Shown here piece after piece: positions 42,453-55,840 of a stretch of DNA of 64,000 nucleotides (position 1 is its first letter; each line of letters opens with the position of its first letter). Source of the DNA: Rhodoblastus sp963804045 (GTDB lineage Bacteria > Pseudomonadota > Alphaproteobacteria > Rhizobiales > Beijerinckiaceae); assembly GCA_963804045.1 (NCBI GenBank), contig CAWDOR010000033.1, forward strand, positions 124,001-188,000, written 5' to 3'. A program made the position numbers and the translations under genes. Under the pieces are notes generated by a model. It had not been told where the DNA came from. It did not search any database and was given only the letters and a program-made list of their open reading frames with translations.

Positions 42453-44755
42453 TTCCGTCTCCGGCTTCTTTGCGGCGCAGCGCGTTTTGGCGTCTTGCTC
42501 TTTTTCACGCCCAACGCCGCGCCCTTCCGGCCCTTGCCGTCGCTGAGCATTTCAAAGCGCAAGGCCCCGGCAAATGGCGCGGCCTCGACCAGCTTGACCT
42601 CGACGGCGTCGCCGAGCTGATAGGTCTCGCCGGTGCGCGAGCCGATCAGCGCATGCTGGGCCTCCTCATAGCGGTAATAATCGGCGCCAATCGTCGCGGC
42701 GGGGACAAAACCATCGGCGCCGGTGTCATTGAGTTTTACAAAAAGCCCGGAGCGGGTCACCCCGGCGATGCGGCCATTGAAACTGGCGCCGATCTGCTCG
42801 CTGAGAAAAGTGGCGATCAGTCGGTCGGTGGTCTCGCGCTCGGCGGCCATGGCGCGGCGCTCGCTGGCCGAGATTTTCGCCGCGATTTCCGCCAGATGCT
42901 CGCGGCCCATCTCCGGCAGACCGCCGGGGCCGAGCTCCAGCGCCCGCACCAAAGCGCGATGGACGATCAGATCGGCGTAGCGGCGGATCGGCGAGGTGAA
43001 ATGGGCGTAGCGGCGCAGATGCAGGCCAAAATGGCCGTAATTCTCCGCGACATATTCGGCCTGGGCTTGCGTCCTCAGCACGATCTCATTGACGACATTC
43101 TCATGTTCCGTGCCGCGCACCTTGCGCAAGATGTCGTTGAACTGCTGCGGCTTCATCACCTGGCCCTTGGCCAGCTTGACGCCAATGGTCGCCAGAAATT
43201 CCGAGAGAGCCGAGAGTTTTTCCACCGAGGGCTCGTCATGGGCGCGGTAGATCAGATGCGATTTCTGCGCTTCGAGAGTCTCGGCCGCCGCGACATTGGC
43301 GAGGATCATGAATTCCTCGATCAATTTATGCGCGTCGAGCCGGGGCGGGACATACACCCGGTCCACCGTGCCATCAGGCTTCAACAAAATCTTGCGCTCG
43401 GGCAGGTCGAGATCGAGCGGCGACCTTTTGTCCCGCGACATTTTGGCGGCGGCGTAAGCCTGCCACAGCGGTTTGAGCGCCGTCTCCAGCAACGGCCGCG
43501 TCTTGTCGTCGGGCCGTCCGTCAATGGCGTCCTGCGCCTGCTGGTAAGAGAGTTTTGCGGCGGAGCGCATCATCACCCGATGAAAGCCATGATCGAGCTT
43601 GTGGCCATCCTTGCCGATGCGCATCCGGCAGGCCAGGGCAGGGCGGTCCTCGCCCTCGCGCAAGCTGCACAGATCGTTGGAAATTTTTTCGGGCAACATC
43701 GGCACGACGCGGTCGGGGAAATAGACGCTATTGCCGCGATCCAGCGCCTCGCGGTCGAGCGCCGCGCCGGGGCGCACATAAAAGCAGACGTCGGCTATGG
43801 CGACGGTGACGATAAACCCCTCGGGATTGTCAGGCGCGCCATCGGACTCGGCAAACACCGCGTCGTCATGGTCCTTGGCGTCGGGCGGGTCGATGGTCAG
43901 CAGCGGCAGCGAGCGCCAGTCCTCTCGCGTAAAACCTTCGGCCTGCATGCGCGCCGGCTTGGCGGCTTCGGCGGCTTCAAGAGTCTCGGGGCGGAAAAGA
44001 TCGGGGATGCCATGGGTGTTGATAGCGATCAGGCTGATGGCCTTCTCGCTGTTCATCGAGCCCAGCCGCTCGCGCACGCGGGCCTGCGGCAGCCCCATTT
44101 TCGCCCGCGACAGCGAGTCCACCGCGACCAGATCGCCATCCTGGGCCTCGCCGCGATCCGCTTCGGCGACCACATATTCGCGGTCGCGGTTTTTCTTGTC
44201 GACAGGGACGATCCGCCCCCCGCGCGTGCGCAAATCCTCGCGGAAAACGCCGAGAATCCGTTTTTGCGCCCGCGACAAAAGCTTGATGACCCGCCCGGAA
44301 TAGGCGGGGCCGCCGCTCTCGCGCAGGGCGGAAACCCGCAGCAGCGCCCGGTCGCCGACGCCCGGCGCCGGCACATGATCGCGGGTTTTGGCGGCGCGGC
44401 GCGGCATGGTGACGAGGATTTTTGGCGCGGCGCCCAGGTCTTCGTCCCATTCGGCGGGCGTGGCGATCAGCTCGCCATCGCGGTCGCGACTTAAAATATC
44501 CGCCAGTACAACCTGCGGCAGCTCGCCCTTCTTGTGCAGGCCGGCGCGGGATTTCTCCACCGCGCCCTCGATTTCCAGCTCCTTCAGCAGGGCCTTCAGC
44601 CTGATCTTGGCGTCGCCGCGAATGCCAAAGGCGCGGGCGATCTCGCGCTTTTCAATTTTTCTGGGCGCGCCGGCTTTTTCGCCTTCGGCGGTTTCGCGGG
44701 CGATGAAGGCGAGGATATCCTCGCAACTCGGGAAGGGGGCGGGGTTTTTGGGCAC
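42449..44755 (-). CDS. rnr: Ribonuclease R
   Basis: 768 aa 3'-5' exoribonuclease that degrades structured RNA. GTG start at 44755 (MPKNPAPFPSCEDI). N-terminal winged-helix and cold-shock-like domains, the RNB catalytic domain with DPPDAKDHDDAVF (metal-binding aspartates, about residues 290-302), the S1 domain near the C-terminus (FNGRIAGVTRSGLFVKL) and a Lys/Arg-rich tail. The stop overlaps the Nudix gene start. 134 bases separate it from radA upstream; the two may be one operon. Confidence 0.95.
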   Translation of the reverse strand: MPKNPAPFPSCEDILAFIARETAEGEKAGAPRKIEKREIARAFGIRGDAKIRLKALLKELEIEGAVEKSRAGLHKKGELPQVVLADILSRDRDGELIATPAEWDEDLGAAPKILVTMPRRAAKTRDHVPAPGVGDRALLRVSALRESGGPAYSGRVIKLLSRAQKRILGVFREDLRTRGGRIVPVDKKNRDREYVVAEADRGEAQDGDLVAVDSLSRAKMGLPQARVRERLGSMNSEKAISLIAINTHGIPDLFRPETLEAAEAAKPARMQAEGFTREDWRSLPLLTIDPPDAKDHDDAVFAESDGAPDNPEGFIVTVAIADVCFYVRPGAALDREALDRGNSVYFPDRVVPMLPEKISNDLCSLREGEDRPALACRMRIGKDGHKLDHGFHRVMMRSAAKLSYQQAQDAIDGRPDDKTRPLLETALKPLWQAYAAAKMSRDKRSPLDLDLPERKILLKPDGTVDRVYVPPRLDAHKLIEEFMILANVAAAETLEAQKSHLIYRAHDEPSVEKLSALSEFLATIGVKLAKGQVMKPQQFNDILRKVRGTEHENVVNEIVLRTQAQAEYVAENYGHFGLHLRRYAHFTSPIRRYADLIVHRALVRALELGPGGLPEMGREHLAEIAAKISASERRAMAAERETTDRLIATFLSEQIGASFNGRIAGVTRSGLFVKLNDTGADGFVPAATIGADYYRYEEAQHALIGSRTGETYQLGDAVEVKLVEAAPFAGALRFEMLSDGKGRKGAALGVKKSKTPKRAAPQRSRRRK

Positions 44756-44889
44756 GGCGCCACCATAGGGTTTTGTACGCGCGCCGTCATCCCAGGCGAG
44801 CGCGGCGCGCAGCCTTTTGTCGCGCCGGGCAGGTCAAAAGAACGATCGGCCCGGCGTTTTCCTTGGCGCGGTAAAAATTCCGGAGGGTA

Positions 44890-46296
<1,407 letters not shown>

Positions 46297-46404
46297 GATG
46301 AAATCCCCTCGCGTGAACGGAACATAGGTAGAACATCGACGCCCGGACGTCCAGAGGCTTTTTCGCGTCGGGCCTGGGTCGCCGCGCGGCGGCTTGACAG
46401 CCCC

Positions 46405-46550
46405 ACGGACGCGGAAGAATTCGACGAGGCCTGGTGTCTCCAGCGCTACGCGGACGTCGCCGGCGCTGTGGCGCGCGGCGTGTTCGCCTCGGGCCGTCGG
46501 CATTTCGAAGCCTTTGGGCGCGGGGAGGGCGGCGGGCGAGGCCCCGCGGC
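46405..46550 (+). pseudogene. Start-less fragment with FDEAWYL-type domain
   Basis: In the frame starting at 46405 the translation contains EFDEAWCLQRYADVAGAVA and then FASGRRHFEAFGRGEG. This matches a short repeat-like domain (pattern FDEAWYLRRYPDVA...FASG..HY...G..EGR) that I know from bacterial glycosyltransferases and other secreted or surface proteins. There is no start codon in frame nearby and no recognisable continuation downstream. It lies in the radA-rpsL gap and looks like a remnant of a larger gene. A different gene boundary or an undetected indel could change this. Confidence 0.45.
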
Positions 46551-46818
46551 GCGGCGTCGGCCTATCGGTCCTTTCCTGGCGAGACCGGCGATTCCGGCAG
46601 CGCGGTTTCTATATTTGGCTCGCCAACCGTCCCGAGGATCTGGCCGGTCTGCCTCGATGACGCGGACCGGGGGAATCAGTCCGCCGGCTTTGCGGCGAAC
46701 CCTATGGAATGGCCGCGTTTCGCATCGAAACCCGGGTCGCGGCCCGCCGCCGTCGGAGTTTTTCGCCCGGAAAACCAAGCCGCAGCGGCGATTTTCGCCG
46801 CGAAAGGCCAAAAAACAT

Positions 46819-46847
46819 TTGACCTTTGCGACTCTCCCGCCTATACG
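46819..46847 (+). promoter_or_regulatory. Promoter of the str operon
   Basis: TTGACC at 46819-46824 and TATACG at 46842-46847, with exactly 17 bases between. Transcription would begin near 46854, giving a leader of about 320 bases before rpsL. This is the best sigma-70-type match in the window together with the one at 63390. Confidence 0.7.
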
Positions 46848-46883
46848 ACGGCCACTCGAGACAGGCTGTAGCCCAGCAAGTCA

Positions 46884-47097
46884 CCGGCGACGCGCCGGAG
46901 ATGCAAGCCGGCTAAACGCTGTCGACCAGCATTTCGACTGAAAAGTCATTCGGTCCTCGCGGGGTTTCACGACCCCGCAAAAGATCGTTCAGAGACAAGA
47001 TCGGCGTGAAAACGTTGGTCCTCTGTCAAACAAGCGCCGGAGGCCGGGTCAAAGGCCGATGGCGCTTATGCGTTTCGCTGAAGGGTCTCGCGACCCT
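46884..47097 (+). promoter_or_regulatory. Structured str (rpsL) leader
   Basis: Three perfect hairpins between the promoter and rpsL: CCGGCG-ACG-CGCCGG (46884-46898), GCGGGGT / ACCCCGC with loop TTCACG (46959-46978), and AGGGTC-TCGC-GACCCT (47082-47097). None is followed by a T-run, so they are not intrinsic terminators. Possible targets for regulation by S7 or S12, or processing sites; unproven. Confidence 0.5.
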
Positions 47098-47174
47098 GCT
47101 GCGGGGGCAGGGTGGAGGCGTCAAAACCTCGTTCTGCTTGTTCGATTCAACTTTTCGCTCCAGAAAGGCGAAAG

Positions 47175-47546
47175 ATGCCGACAATTTCACAGTTGATCCG
47201 CAAGCCGCGGCAACCGAAAACCTACCGCGAGAAGGCTCGCCATCTGCAGGCCTCGCCGCAGAAGCGCGGCGTCTGCACCCGCGTCTACACGACCACGCCG
47301 AAGAAGCCGAACTCGGCTCTGCGCAAGGTCGCCAAGGTGCGTCTGACCAATGGCTTCGAAGTCATCGGCTATATCCCCGGCGAAGGTCACAACCTTCAGG
47401 AGCACTCGGTCGTCATGATCCGCGGCGGCCGCGTCAAGGATTTGCCCGGCGTGCGCTATCACATCCTGCGCGGCGTGCTCGACACCCAGGGCGTCAAGGA
47501 CCGCAAGCAGCGCCGTTCGAAATATGGCGCCAAACGGCCGAAGTAA
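47175..47546 (+). CDS. rpsL: 30S ribosomal protein S12
   Basis: 123 aa decoding-centre protein. Starts MPTISQLIRKPRQPK at 47175 with AAAGGCGAAAG upstream; the open frame back to 47112 is leader. The conserved TTTPKKPNSALRKVAKVRL contains the lysine (TPKKPNS) altered in streptomycin-resistant mutants, here wild type. First gene of the str operon. Confidence 0.98.
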   Translation: MPTISQLIRKPRQPKTYREKARHLQASPQKRGVCTRVYTTTPKKPNSALRKVAKVRLTNGFEVIGYIPGEGHNLQEHSVVMIRGGRVKDLPGVRYHILRGVLDTQGVKDRKQRRSKYGAKRPK

Positions 47547-47578
47547 TTCGGTCCGAAGTAAGATTTCAAGGAGCGGAT

Positions 47579-48049
47579 ATGTCTCGTCGTCACAGCGCGG
47601 AAAAGCGCGAAGTCATCCCGGACGCCAAATATGGCGACGTCATCGTCGCCAAGTTCATGAACTCGATCATGTACGACGGCAAGAAATCGGCCGCCGAGCA
47701 GATCGTTTATGGCGCTTTCGAATTGATCGAAGGCAAGGCCAAGGCCGACCCGCTGGGCGTGTTCAAGCAGGCGCTGGAAAATGTCGCGCCGGCCATTGAA
47801 GTGCGTTCGCGCCGCGTCGGCGGCGCCACCTATCAGGTGCCGGTCGAGGTGCGCACCGAGCGTCGTCAGGCCCTGGCGATCCGCTGGATCATCACCGCGG
47901 CCCGCGGCCGCAACGACAAGACCATGGTTGACCGCCTCTCGGCCGAACTGCTCGACGCCGCCAACAACCGCGGCTCCGCGGTCAAGAAGCGCGAAGACAC
48001 GCATCGCATGGCGGAAGCCAACCGCGCCTTCTCGCATTACCGCTGGTAA
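47579..48049 (+). CDS. rpsG: 30S ribosomal protein S7
   Basis: 156 aa primary 16S rRNA-binding protein of the small-subunit head. ATG at 47579 after CAAGGAGCGG. MSRRHSAEKREVIPDAKYG start and KKREDTHRMAEANRAFSHYRW end are typical. Lies 32 bases after rpsL and 11 before fusA. Confidence 0.98.
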   Translation: MSRRHSAEKREVIPDAKYGDVIVAKFMNSIMYDGKKSAAEQIVYGAFELIEGKAKADPLGVFKQALENVAPAIEVRSRRVGGATYQVPVEVRTERRQALAIRWIITAARGRNDKTMVDRLSAELLDAANNRGSAVKKREDTHRMAEANRAFSHYRW

Positions 48050-48060
48050 GGAATTCGACC

Positions 48061-50136
<2,076 letters not shown>

Positions 50137-50170
50137 GCACCTGACCGAAACACTTGAGGAGTTCTGGCAA

Positions 50171-51364
<1,194 letters not shown>

Positions 51365-51382
51365 TTCAACAGGCGGGTAGCG

Positions 51383-51410
51383 TCGCGGCGGATTTGACAA
51401 TCCGTCGCGA
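51383..51410 (+). promoter_or_regulatory. 12-bp hairpin in tuf-rpsJ spacer
   Basis: TCGCGGCGGATT / AATCCGTCGCGA with loop TGAC; all bases pair (one G-U). It is followed only by TTT, so termination would be weak. It may separate str and S10 expression or serve RNA processing. It lies 21 bases before the rpsJ ATG, close to the ribosome-binding site AGAGGATGAAG. Confidence 0.5.
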
Positions 51411-51430
51411 TTTGCTCAGAGGATGAAGAA

Positions 51431-51739
51431 ATGAACGGACAAAACATCCGGATCCGCCTGAAGGCGTTCGATCATCGGATTCTCGACGTGTCGACCAAGG
51501 AAATCGTCTCCACGGCCAAGCGCACCGGCGCCCAGGTCCGCGGCCCGATCCCGCTGCCGACCCGCATCGAGAAATTCACGGTGAACCGCTCGCCTCACGT
51601 GGACAAGAAGTCGCGCGAACAGTTCGAAATCCGCACCCACAAGCGGGTTCTGGACATCGTCGATCCCACCCCGCAGACGGTCGATGCTTTGATGAAGCTC
51701 GATCTCGCCGCCGGCGTGGATGTCGAAATCAAGCTCTGA
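51431..51739 (+). CDS. rpsJ: 30S ribosomal protein S10
   Basis: 102 aa, also NusE in antitermination complexes. MNGQNIRIRLKAFDHRILD start, SPHVDKKSREQFEIRTHKR middle and C-terminal AAGVDVEIKL are typical. First gene of the S10 operon; AGAGG ribosome-binding site. A palindromic repeat follows directly after the stop. Confidence 0.98.
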   Translation: MNGQNIRIRLKAFDHRILDVSTKEIVSTAKRTGAQVRGPIPLPTRIEKFTVNRSPHVDKKSREQFEIRTHKRVLDIVDPTPQTVDALMKLDLAAGVDVEIKL

Positions 51740-51787
51740 GGCATGATCCCGAAAAGCGGTTCCCGGTTTTCGGAAAAAGATCATGCC
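51740..51787. repeat. Rhizobiales-type intergenic palindrome, copy 2
   Basis: Outer arms GGCATGATC / GATCATGCC (nine bases, perfect), inner arms CCGAAAA / TTTTCGG. It starts right after the rpsJ TGA, inside the S10 operon. Its reverse complement shares the AAAACCGG...CC.CTTTT.GG core with the copy at 27360-27408. It is followed by another small stem (GAGACGT / ACGTCTC, about 51814-51834). Confidence 0.75.
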
Positions 51788-51881
51788 TTGGAAAAAGCCT
51801 TAATCTGAGTTTGAGACGTTTTTGCGACGTCTCGCGGCGCCTCTTCGGACCAGACCGAACGCGCCTTGAAGGAAAGAAACC

Positions 51882-52613
51882 ATGCGCTCAGGCGTTATTG
51901 CACAGAAGGTCGGCATGACCCGCGTCTTCAATGACAGCGGCGAACATGTGCCGGTTACGGTTTTGAAGCTCGATGGCGTTCAGGTCGTCGCGCAGCGCAC
52001 CTTGGAGAAGAACGGCTACACCGCTCTTCAGCTCGGCATCGGCCGCGCCAAGGTGAAGAATGTCTCCAAGGCGGAGCGCACCCGCTTCGCCATGGCCGAA
52101 GTCGAGCCCAAGCTGAAGCTGGCTGAGTTCCGGGTCGATGAAGACGCTCTGCTGCCGGTCGGCGCCGAGATCACCGCCGATCACTTCGTCGTCGGCCAGT
52201 TCGTCGACGTCACCGGCACCACCTTGGGCAAAGGTTTCGCCGGCCCGATGAAGCGCTGGAACTTCGGCGGTCTGCGCGCCTCCCACGGCGTGTCGCTCTC
52301 GCACCGTTCGCATGGTTCGACCGGCGGTCGTCAAGACCCCGGCAAGACCTTCAAGAACAAGAAAATGGCCGGCCACATGGGCACGGACCGCGTCACCACG
52401 CAGAATCTGCGGGTGGTGCAGCTCGACGTCGAGCGCGGCCTGGTGCTGGTCGAAGGCTCGGTGCCCGGCCACGCCGGCAACTGGATCTATGTCCGCGACG
52501 CGGTGAAGAAGGCCCTTCCGGCCGAAGCGCCCAAGCCCGGCAAGTTCCGGCTGGCGGAAAAATCCGCCCCCGCGGCTGAAGCCGCTCCCGAAACTCCCGC
52601 TTCGGAGGCCTGA
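51882..52613 (+). CDS. rplC: 50S ribosomal protein L3
   Basis: 243 aa early-assembly 23S rRNA-binding protein. MRSGVIAQKVGMTRVFN start and the central HRSHGSTGGRQDPGKTFK loop reaching the peptidyl-transferase centre are typical. The C-terminus has an Ala/Pro/Glu-rich tail of about 25 residues, common in alphaproteobacteria. Separated from rpsJ by an unusually long 142-base spacer. Confidence 0.97.
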   Translation: MRSGVIAQKVGMTRVFNDSGEHVPVTVLKLDGVQVVAQRTLEKNGYTALQLGIGRAKVKNVSKAERTRFAMAEVEPKLKLAEFRVDEDALLPVGAEITADHFVVGQFVDVTGTTLGKGFAGPMKRWNFGGLRASHGVSLSHRSHGSTGGRQDPGKTFKNKKMAGHMGTDRVTTQNLRVVQLDVERGLVLVEGSVPGHAGNWIYVRDAVKKALPAEAPKPGKFRLAEKSAPAAEAAPETPASEA

Positions 52614-52616
52614 GCC

Positions 52617-53237
52617 GTGAAGATCGACATCACCAATCTCGAAGGCGGCGCCGCCGGGGCCCTCGATCTCAACGACGAGATCTTCGGCCTGGAGCCGCGC
52701 CAGGATCTGATCGCCCGCATGGTGCGCTATCAGCTCGCCAAGCGCCGCGCTGGCACCCATGCGGTCAAGAACCGCGCGGAAATCGCCCGCACCGGCAAAA
52801 AAATGTACAAGCAGAAGGGCACGGGTTCGGCCCGTCACGGTTCGGCCCGCGTGCCGCAGTTCCGTGGCGGCGGTCGCGCCTTCGGTCCGGTCGTGCGCTC
52901 CCACGCTCATGACCTGCCCAAGAAGGTCCGCGCCCTGGCGCTGCGCCACGCCCTGTCGGCCAAGGCCAAGGACGGTTCGCTCGTCGTGATCGAGGCCGCC
53001 AACGCCGAGGGACCGAAGACCGCCGCGCTCCGGGCGAATTTCGCCAAGATTGGCCTGACCAACGCCCTCATCATCGATGGCGCCCAGGTTGACGGCAATT
53101 TCGCTCTCGCCGCCCGCAACATCCCGCAGATTGACGTTCTGCCGGTGCAGGGCATCAATGTTTACGACATTCTCCGCCGCGAAAAGCTGGTGCTGACCAA
53201 GGCGGCGATCGATGCGCTGGAGGCGCGCTTCAAATGA
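52617..53237 (+). CDS. rplD: 50S ribosomal protein L4
   Basis: 206 aa from a GTG at 52617, three bases after the rplC stop with TCGGAGG upstream. GTHAVKNRAEIARTGKKMYKQ and GSARHGSARVPQFRGGG form the exit-tunnel loop. In E. coli L4 represses the S10 operon. The stop overlaps the rplW ATG (ATGA). Confidence 0.97.
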   Translation: MKIDITNLEGGAAGALDLNDEIFGLEPRQDLIARMVRYQLAKRRAGTHAVKNRAEIARTGKKMYKQKGTGSARHGSARVPQFRGGGRAFGPVVRSHAHDLPKKVRALALRHALSAKAKDGSLVVIEAANAEGPKTAALRANFAKIGLTNALIIDGAQVDGNFALAARNIPQIDVLPVQGINVYDILRREKLVLTKAAIDALEARFK

Positions 53238-53530
53238 GCCAGGATCCGCGCCATTACGACGTCATCGTCGCGCCGGTGATCACCGAGAAGGCGACCATCG
53301 CGTCCGAACAGAACAAGGTTGTGTTCAAGGTCCGCATCGATGCGACCAAGCACGAGATCAAGACCGCCGTCGAACGCCTGTTCGACGTCAAGGTCGAGGC
53401 CGTGAACACCTTGCTCCGCAAGGGCAAGAAGAAAATTTTCAAGGGAACGCGCGGTGTGCGTTCCGATGTCAAGAACGCGGTGGTCACGCTGGCTGAAGGC
53501 CAGAAGATCGACGTGACCACGGGTCTCTAA
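53234..53530 (+). CDS. rplW: 50S ribosomal protein L23
   Basis: 98 aa protein at the tunnel exit, docking site for trigger factor and SRP. VIVAPVITEKATIASEQNK and KVEAVNTLLRKGKKKIFKG are family signatures. Overlaps rplD by four bases. Confidence 0.97.
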   Translation: MSQDPRHYDVIVAPVITEKATIASEQNKVVFKVRIDATKHEIKTAVERLFDVKVEAVNTLLRKGKKKIFKGTRGVRSDVKNAVVTLAEGQKIDVTTGL

Positions 53531-53552
53531 GTTGAGGCAAAGGAACAGGCAG

Positions 53553-54389
53553 ATGGCGCTCAAAACATTCAAGCCGATCACGCCGAGCCTTCGCCAGCTC
53601 GTGATCGTGGACCGCAGCGAGCTCTACAAGGGCAAGCCGGTGAAGAAGCTGACCGAGGGGCAGAGCTCCGCGGGCGGCCGCAACAATACTGGCCGCATCA
53701 CCGTCCGCTTCCGCGGCGGCGGCCACAAGCAGACCTATCGCATCATCGACTTCAAGCGCCGCAAGGAAGGCGTCGCCAAGGTCGAGCGGATTGAATACGA
53801 TCCGAACCGCACCTCGTTCATCGCCCTCATCACCTATGAGGATGGCGAGCAGGCCTATATCATCGCGCCGCAGCGCCTTGCGGCCGGCGATTCGGTCGTG
53901 TCCGGCGCCCAGGTCGACGTCAAGCCCGGCAACGCCATGCCCTTGGCCGCGATCCCGGTCGGCACCATCGTCCACAATGTCGAGCTGAAGATCGGCAAGG
54001 GCGGCGCCATCGCCCGCTCCGCCGGCTCCTATGCGCAGATCGTCGGACGCGACCAGGGCTATGTCATCGTTCGCCTGAATTCCGGCGAACAGCGCCTGGT
54101 GCACGGCCAGTGCTACGGCACCGTCGGGGCGGTTTCGAACCCCGACCACATGAACACGACGATCGGCAAGGCCGGTCGCCAGCGCTGGCTTGGGCGCATG
54201 CCGCATAATCGCGGCGTCGTCATGAACCCGGTCGACCATCCGCACGGCGGCGGCGAAGGCCGCACCTCGGGCGGCCGTCATCCGGTCACGCCGTGGGGCA
54301 AGCCGACCAAGGGCGCCAAGACCCGTTCCAACAAGTCCACAACCAAGTTCATTGTGACCTCGCGTCACAAAGCCAAGAAGAAGGGCTGA
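53553..54389 (+). CDS. rplB: 50S ribosomal protein L2
   Basis: 278 aa. The ATG at 53553 (MALKTFKPITPSLRQ) follows AAAGGAACAGG; an ATG-less extension to 53532 is not needed. GVVMNPVDHPHGGGEGR contains the conserved histidine region needed for peptidyl-transferase activity. C-terminal Lys/Arg-rich tail. Confidence 0.98.
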   Translation: MALKTFKPITPSLRQLVIVDRSELYKGKPVKKLTEGQSSAGGRNNTGRITVRFRGGGHKQTYRIIDFKRRKEGVAKVERIEYDPNRTSFIALITYEDGEQAYIIAPQRLAAGDSVVSGAQVDVKPGNAMPLAAIPVGTIVHNVELKIGKGGAIARSAGSYAQIVGRDQGYVIVRLNSGEQRLVHGQCYGTVGAVSNPDHMNTTIGKAGRQRWLGRMPHNRGVVMNPVDHPHGGGEGRTSGGRHPVTPWGKPTKGAKTRSNKSTTKFIVTSRHKAKKKG

Positions 54390-54393
54390 CCTG

Positions 54394-54672
54394 ATGTCGC
54401 GCTCGATCTGGAAAGGTCCGTTTGTCGACGGATACCTCCTGAAGAAGGCGGAAGTTGCCGCTTCCGCGAAACGCTCCGAGGTCATCAAGACCTGGAGCCG
54501 CCGCTCGACCATTCTGCCGCAATTCGTCGGCTTGACCTTCGGCGTCTACAACGGCCACAAGCATGTGCCCGTGAACGTCACCGAAGACATGATCGGTCAC
54601 AAGTTCGGCGAGTTCTCGCCGACCCGCACCTTCCACGGCCACGCCGCGGACAAGAAGGCGAAGAGGGGCTGA
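54394..54672 (+). CDS. rpsS: 30S ribosomal protein S19
   Basis: 92 aa head protein contacting S13. MSRSIWKGPFVDGYLLKK and GHKFGEFSPTRTFHGH are diagnostic. Four bases after rplB, one base before rplV. Confidence 0.98.
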   Translation: MSRSIWKGPFVDGYLLKKAEVAASAKRSEVIKTWSRRSTILPQFVGLTFGVYNGHKHVPVNVTEDMIGHKFGEFSPTRTFHGHAADKKAKRG

Positions 54673-54673
54673 T

Positions 54674-55054
54674 ATGTCGCAGGAAAAGAATCCCCGCGCC
54701 CTCAAGGACAATGAGGCCAAGGCCGTCTGCCGCATGATCCGCGTCAGCCCGCAGAAGCTCAACCTGGTGGCCCAGTTGATCCGCGGCAAGAAGGTCGATC
54801 GCGCGCTCGCCGATCTCACCTTCTCGTCCAAGCGCATCGCCCTCGACGTGAAGAAGACGCTGGAAAGCGCCATCGCCAACGCCGAGAACAACCATGACCT
54901 CGACGTCGACGATCTCGTCGTCGCCGAAGCCTATGTGGGCAAGGCCCTGGTGATGAAGCGGTTTCACGCCCGCGCCCGCGGCCGCGCCGGCCGTGTCGAA
55001 AAGCCCTTCGCGAATCTGACGATTGTCGTTCGCGAAGTTACGGCCCAGGCCTGA
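54674..55054 (+). CDS. rplV: 50S ribosomal protein L22
   Basis: 126 aa tunnel-wall protein. IRVSPQKLNLVAQLIRGKK and the beta-hairpin KRFHARARGRAGRVEK are typical. Starts one base after the rpsS stop; the ATG is immediately preceded by GGGGCTGAT. Confidence 0.98.
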   Translation: MSQEKNPRALKDNEAKAVCRMIRVSPQKLNLVAQLIRGKKVDRALADLTFSSKRIALDVKKTLESAIANAENNHDLDVDDLVVAEAYVGKALVMKRFHARARGRAGRVEKPFANLTIVVREVTAQA

Positions 55055-55064
55055 GGAGAATACG

Positions 55065-55820
55065 ATGGGACAGAAAGTCAATCCGATCGGTCTTCGTCTG
55101 GGCATCAACCGGACGTGGGACTCGCGCTGGTTCGCCAACAAGGGCGAATATGGCAAGCTGCTGCATGAGGATTTCGCCATTCGCGAGGCGCTGATGAAGG
55201 CGCTGAAGCAGGCGGCGATCTCCAAGATCGTCATCGAGCGTCCGCACAAGAAGTGCCGCGTCACCATTCACTCGGCGCGTCCGGGCGTGGTCATCGGCAA
55301 GAAGGGCGCGGACATCGACAAGATTCGCAAGCTGGTCGCCAAGCTGACCACTTCCGAAGTGACGATCAACATTGTCGAAGTGCGCAAGCCGGAGGTCGAC
55401 GCGACCCTGGTCGCGGATTCGATCGCCCAGCAGCTCGAACGCCGCGTCGCCTTCCGCCGCGCCATGAAGCGCGCCGTGCAGTCGGCCATGCGTCTGGGCG
55501 CCGAAGGCATCCGCATCAATTGCTCGGGCCGTCTCGGCGGTGCGGAAATCGCCCGCCTGGAATGGTACCGCGAGGGCCGCGTGCCGCTGCATACGCTGCG
55601 CGCCGACGTCGATTACGGCGTCGCCACCGCCCACACCGCCTATGGCGCCTGCGGCATCAAGGTCTGGATCTTCAAGGGCGAAATCCTTGAGCACGACCCG
55701 ATGGCCAACGAGCGTCGCGCCAGCGAAAACACCGGCGGCGGCGATCATCATGGCGAACGCCGCGAACGTCGCGACCGCGACAACCGTGGCCCCCGCCAGC
55801 CGCGCGAACCCCGCGCCTGA
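55065..55820 (+). CDS. rpsC: 30S ribosomal protein S3
   Basis: 251 aa. ATG at 55065 (MGQKVNPIGLRLGINR) after GAGGAGAA. KH domain with VIGKKGADIDKI and the helicase-related C-terminal domain. The C-terminal tail after residue 220 is rich in Arg/Gly/Asp (HHGERRERRDRDNRG). Confidence 0.98.
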   Translation: MGQKVNPIGLRLGINRTWDSRWFANKGEYGKLLHEDFAIREALMKALKQAAISKIVIERPHKKCRVTIHSARPGVVIGKKGADIDKIRKLVAKLTTSEVTINIVEVRKPEVDATLVADSIAQQLERRVAFRRAMKRAVQSAMRLGAEGIRINCSGRLGGAEIARLEWYREGRVPLHTLRADVDYGVATAHTAYGACGIKVWIFKGEILEHDPMANERRASENTGGGDHHGERRERRDRDNRGPRQPREPRA

Positions 55821-55840
55821 ACCCTTTGTGAGTTGGATCC

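Larger units (their letters stand above)
46297..47174. other. 878-bp radA-rpsL intergenic region
   Basis: Divergent gap. It holds the start-less domain fragment (46405-46550), about 270 bases in which I see nothing certain, the str operon promoter (46819-46847) and a leader of about 320 bases with three perfect hairpins (46884-46898, 46959-46978, 47082-47097). Confidence 0.6.

Noticed and set aside
46416..46421. Another GAATTC (in the domain fragment) as a further GANTC-type insertion
   Set aside because: Removing a base does not join the domain to any upstream frame with a start codon, and the domain reads well as it stands.
46434..46871. A 145-codon plus-strand frame downstream of the domain fragment
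   Set aside because: No recognisable motif; composition resembles a shadow and it runs into the str promoter.
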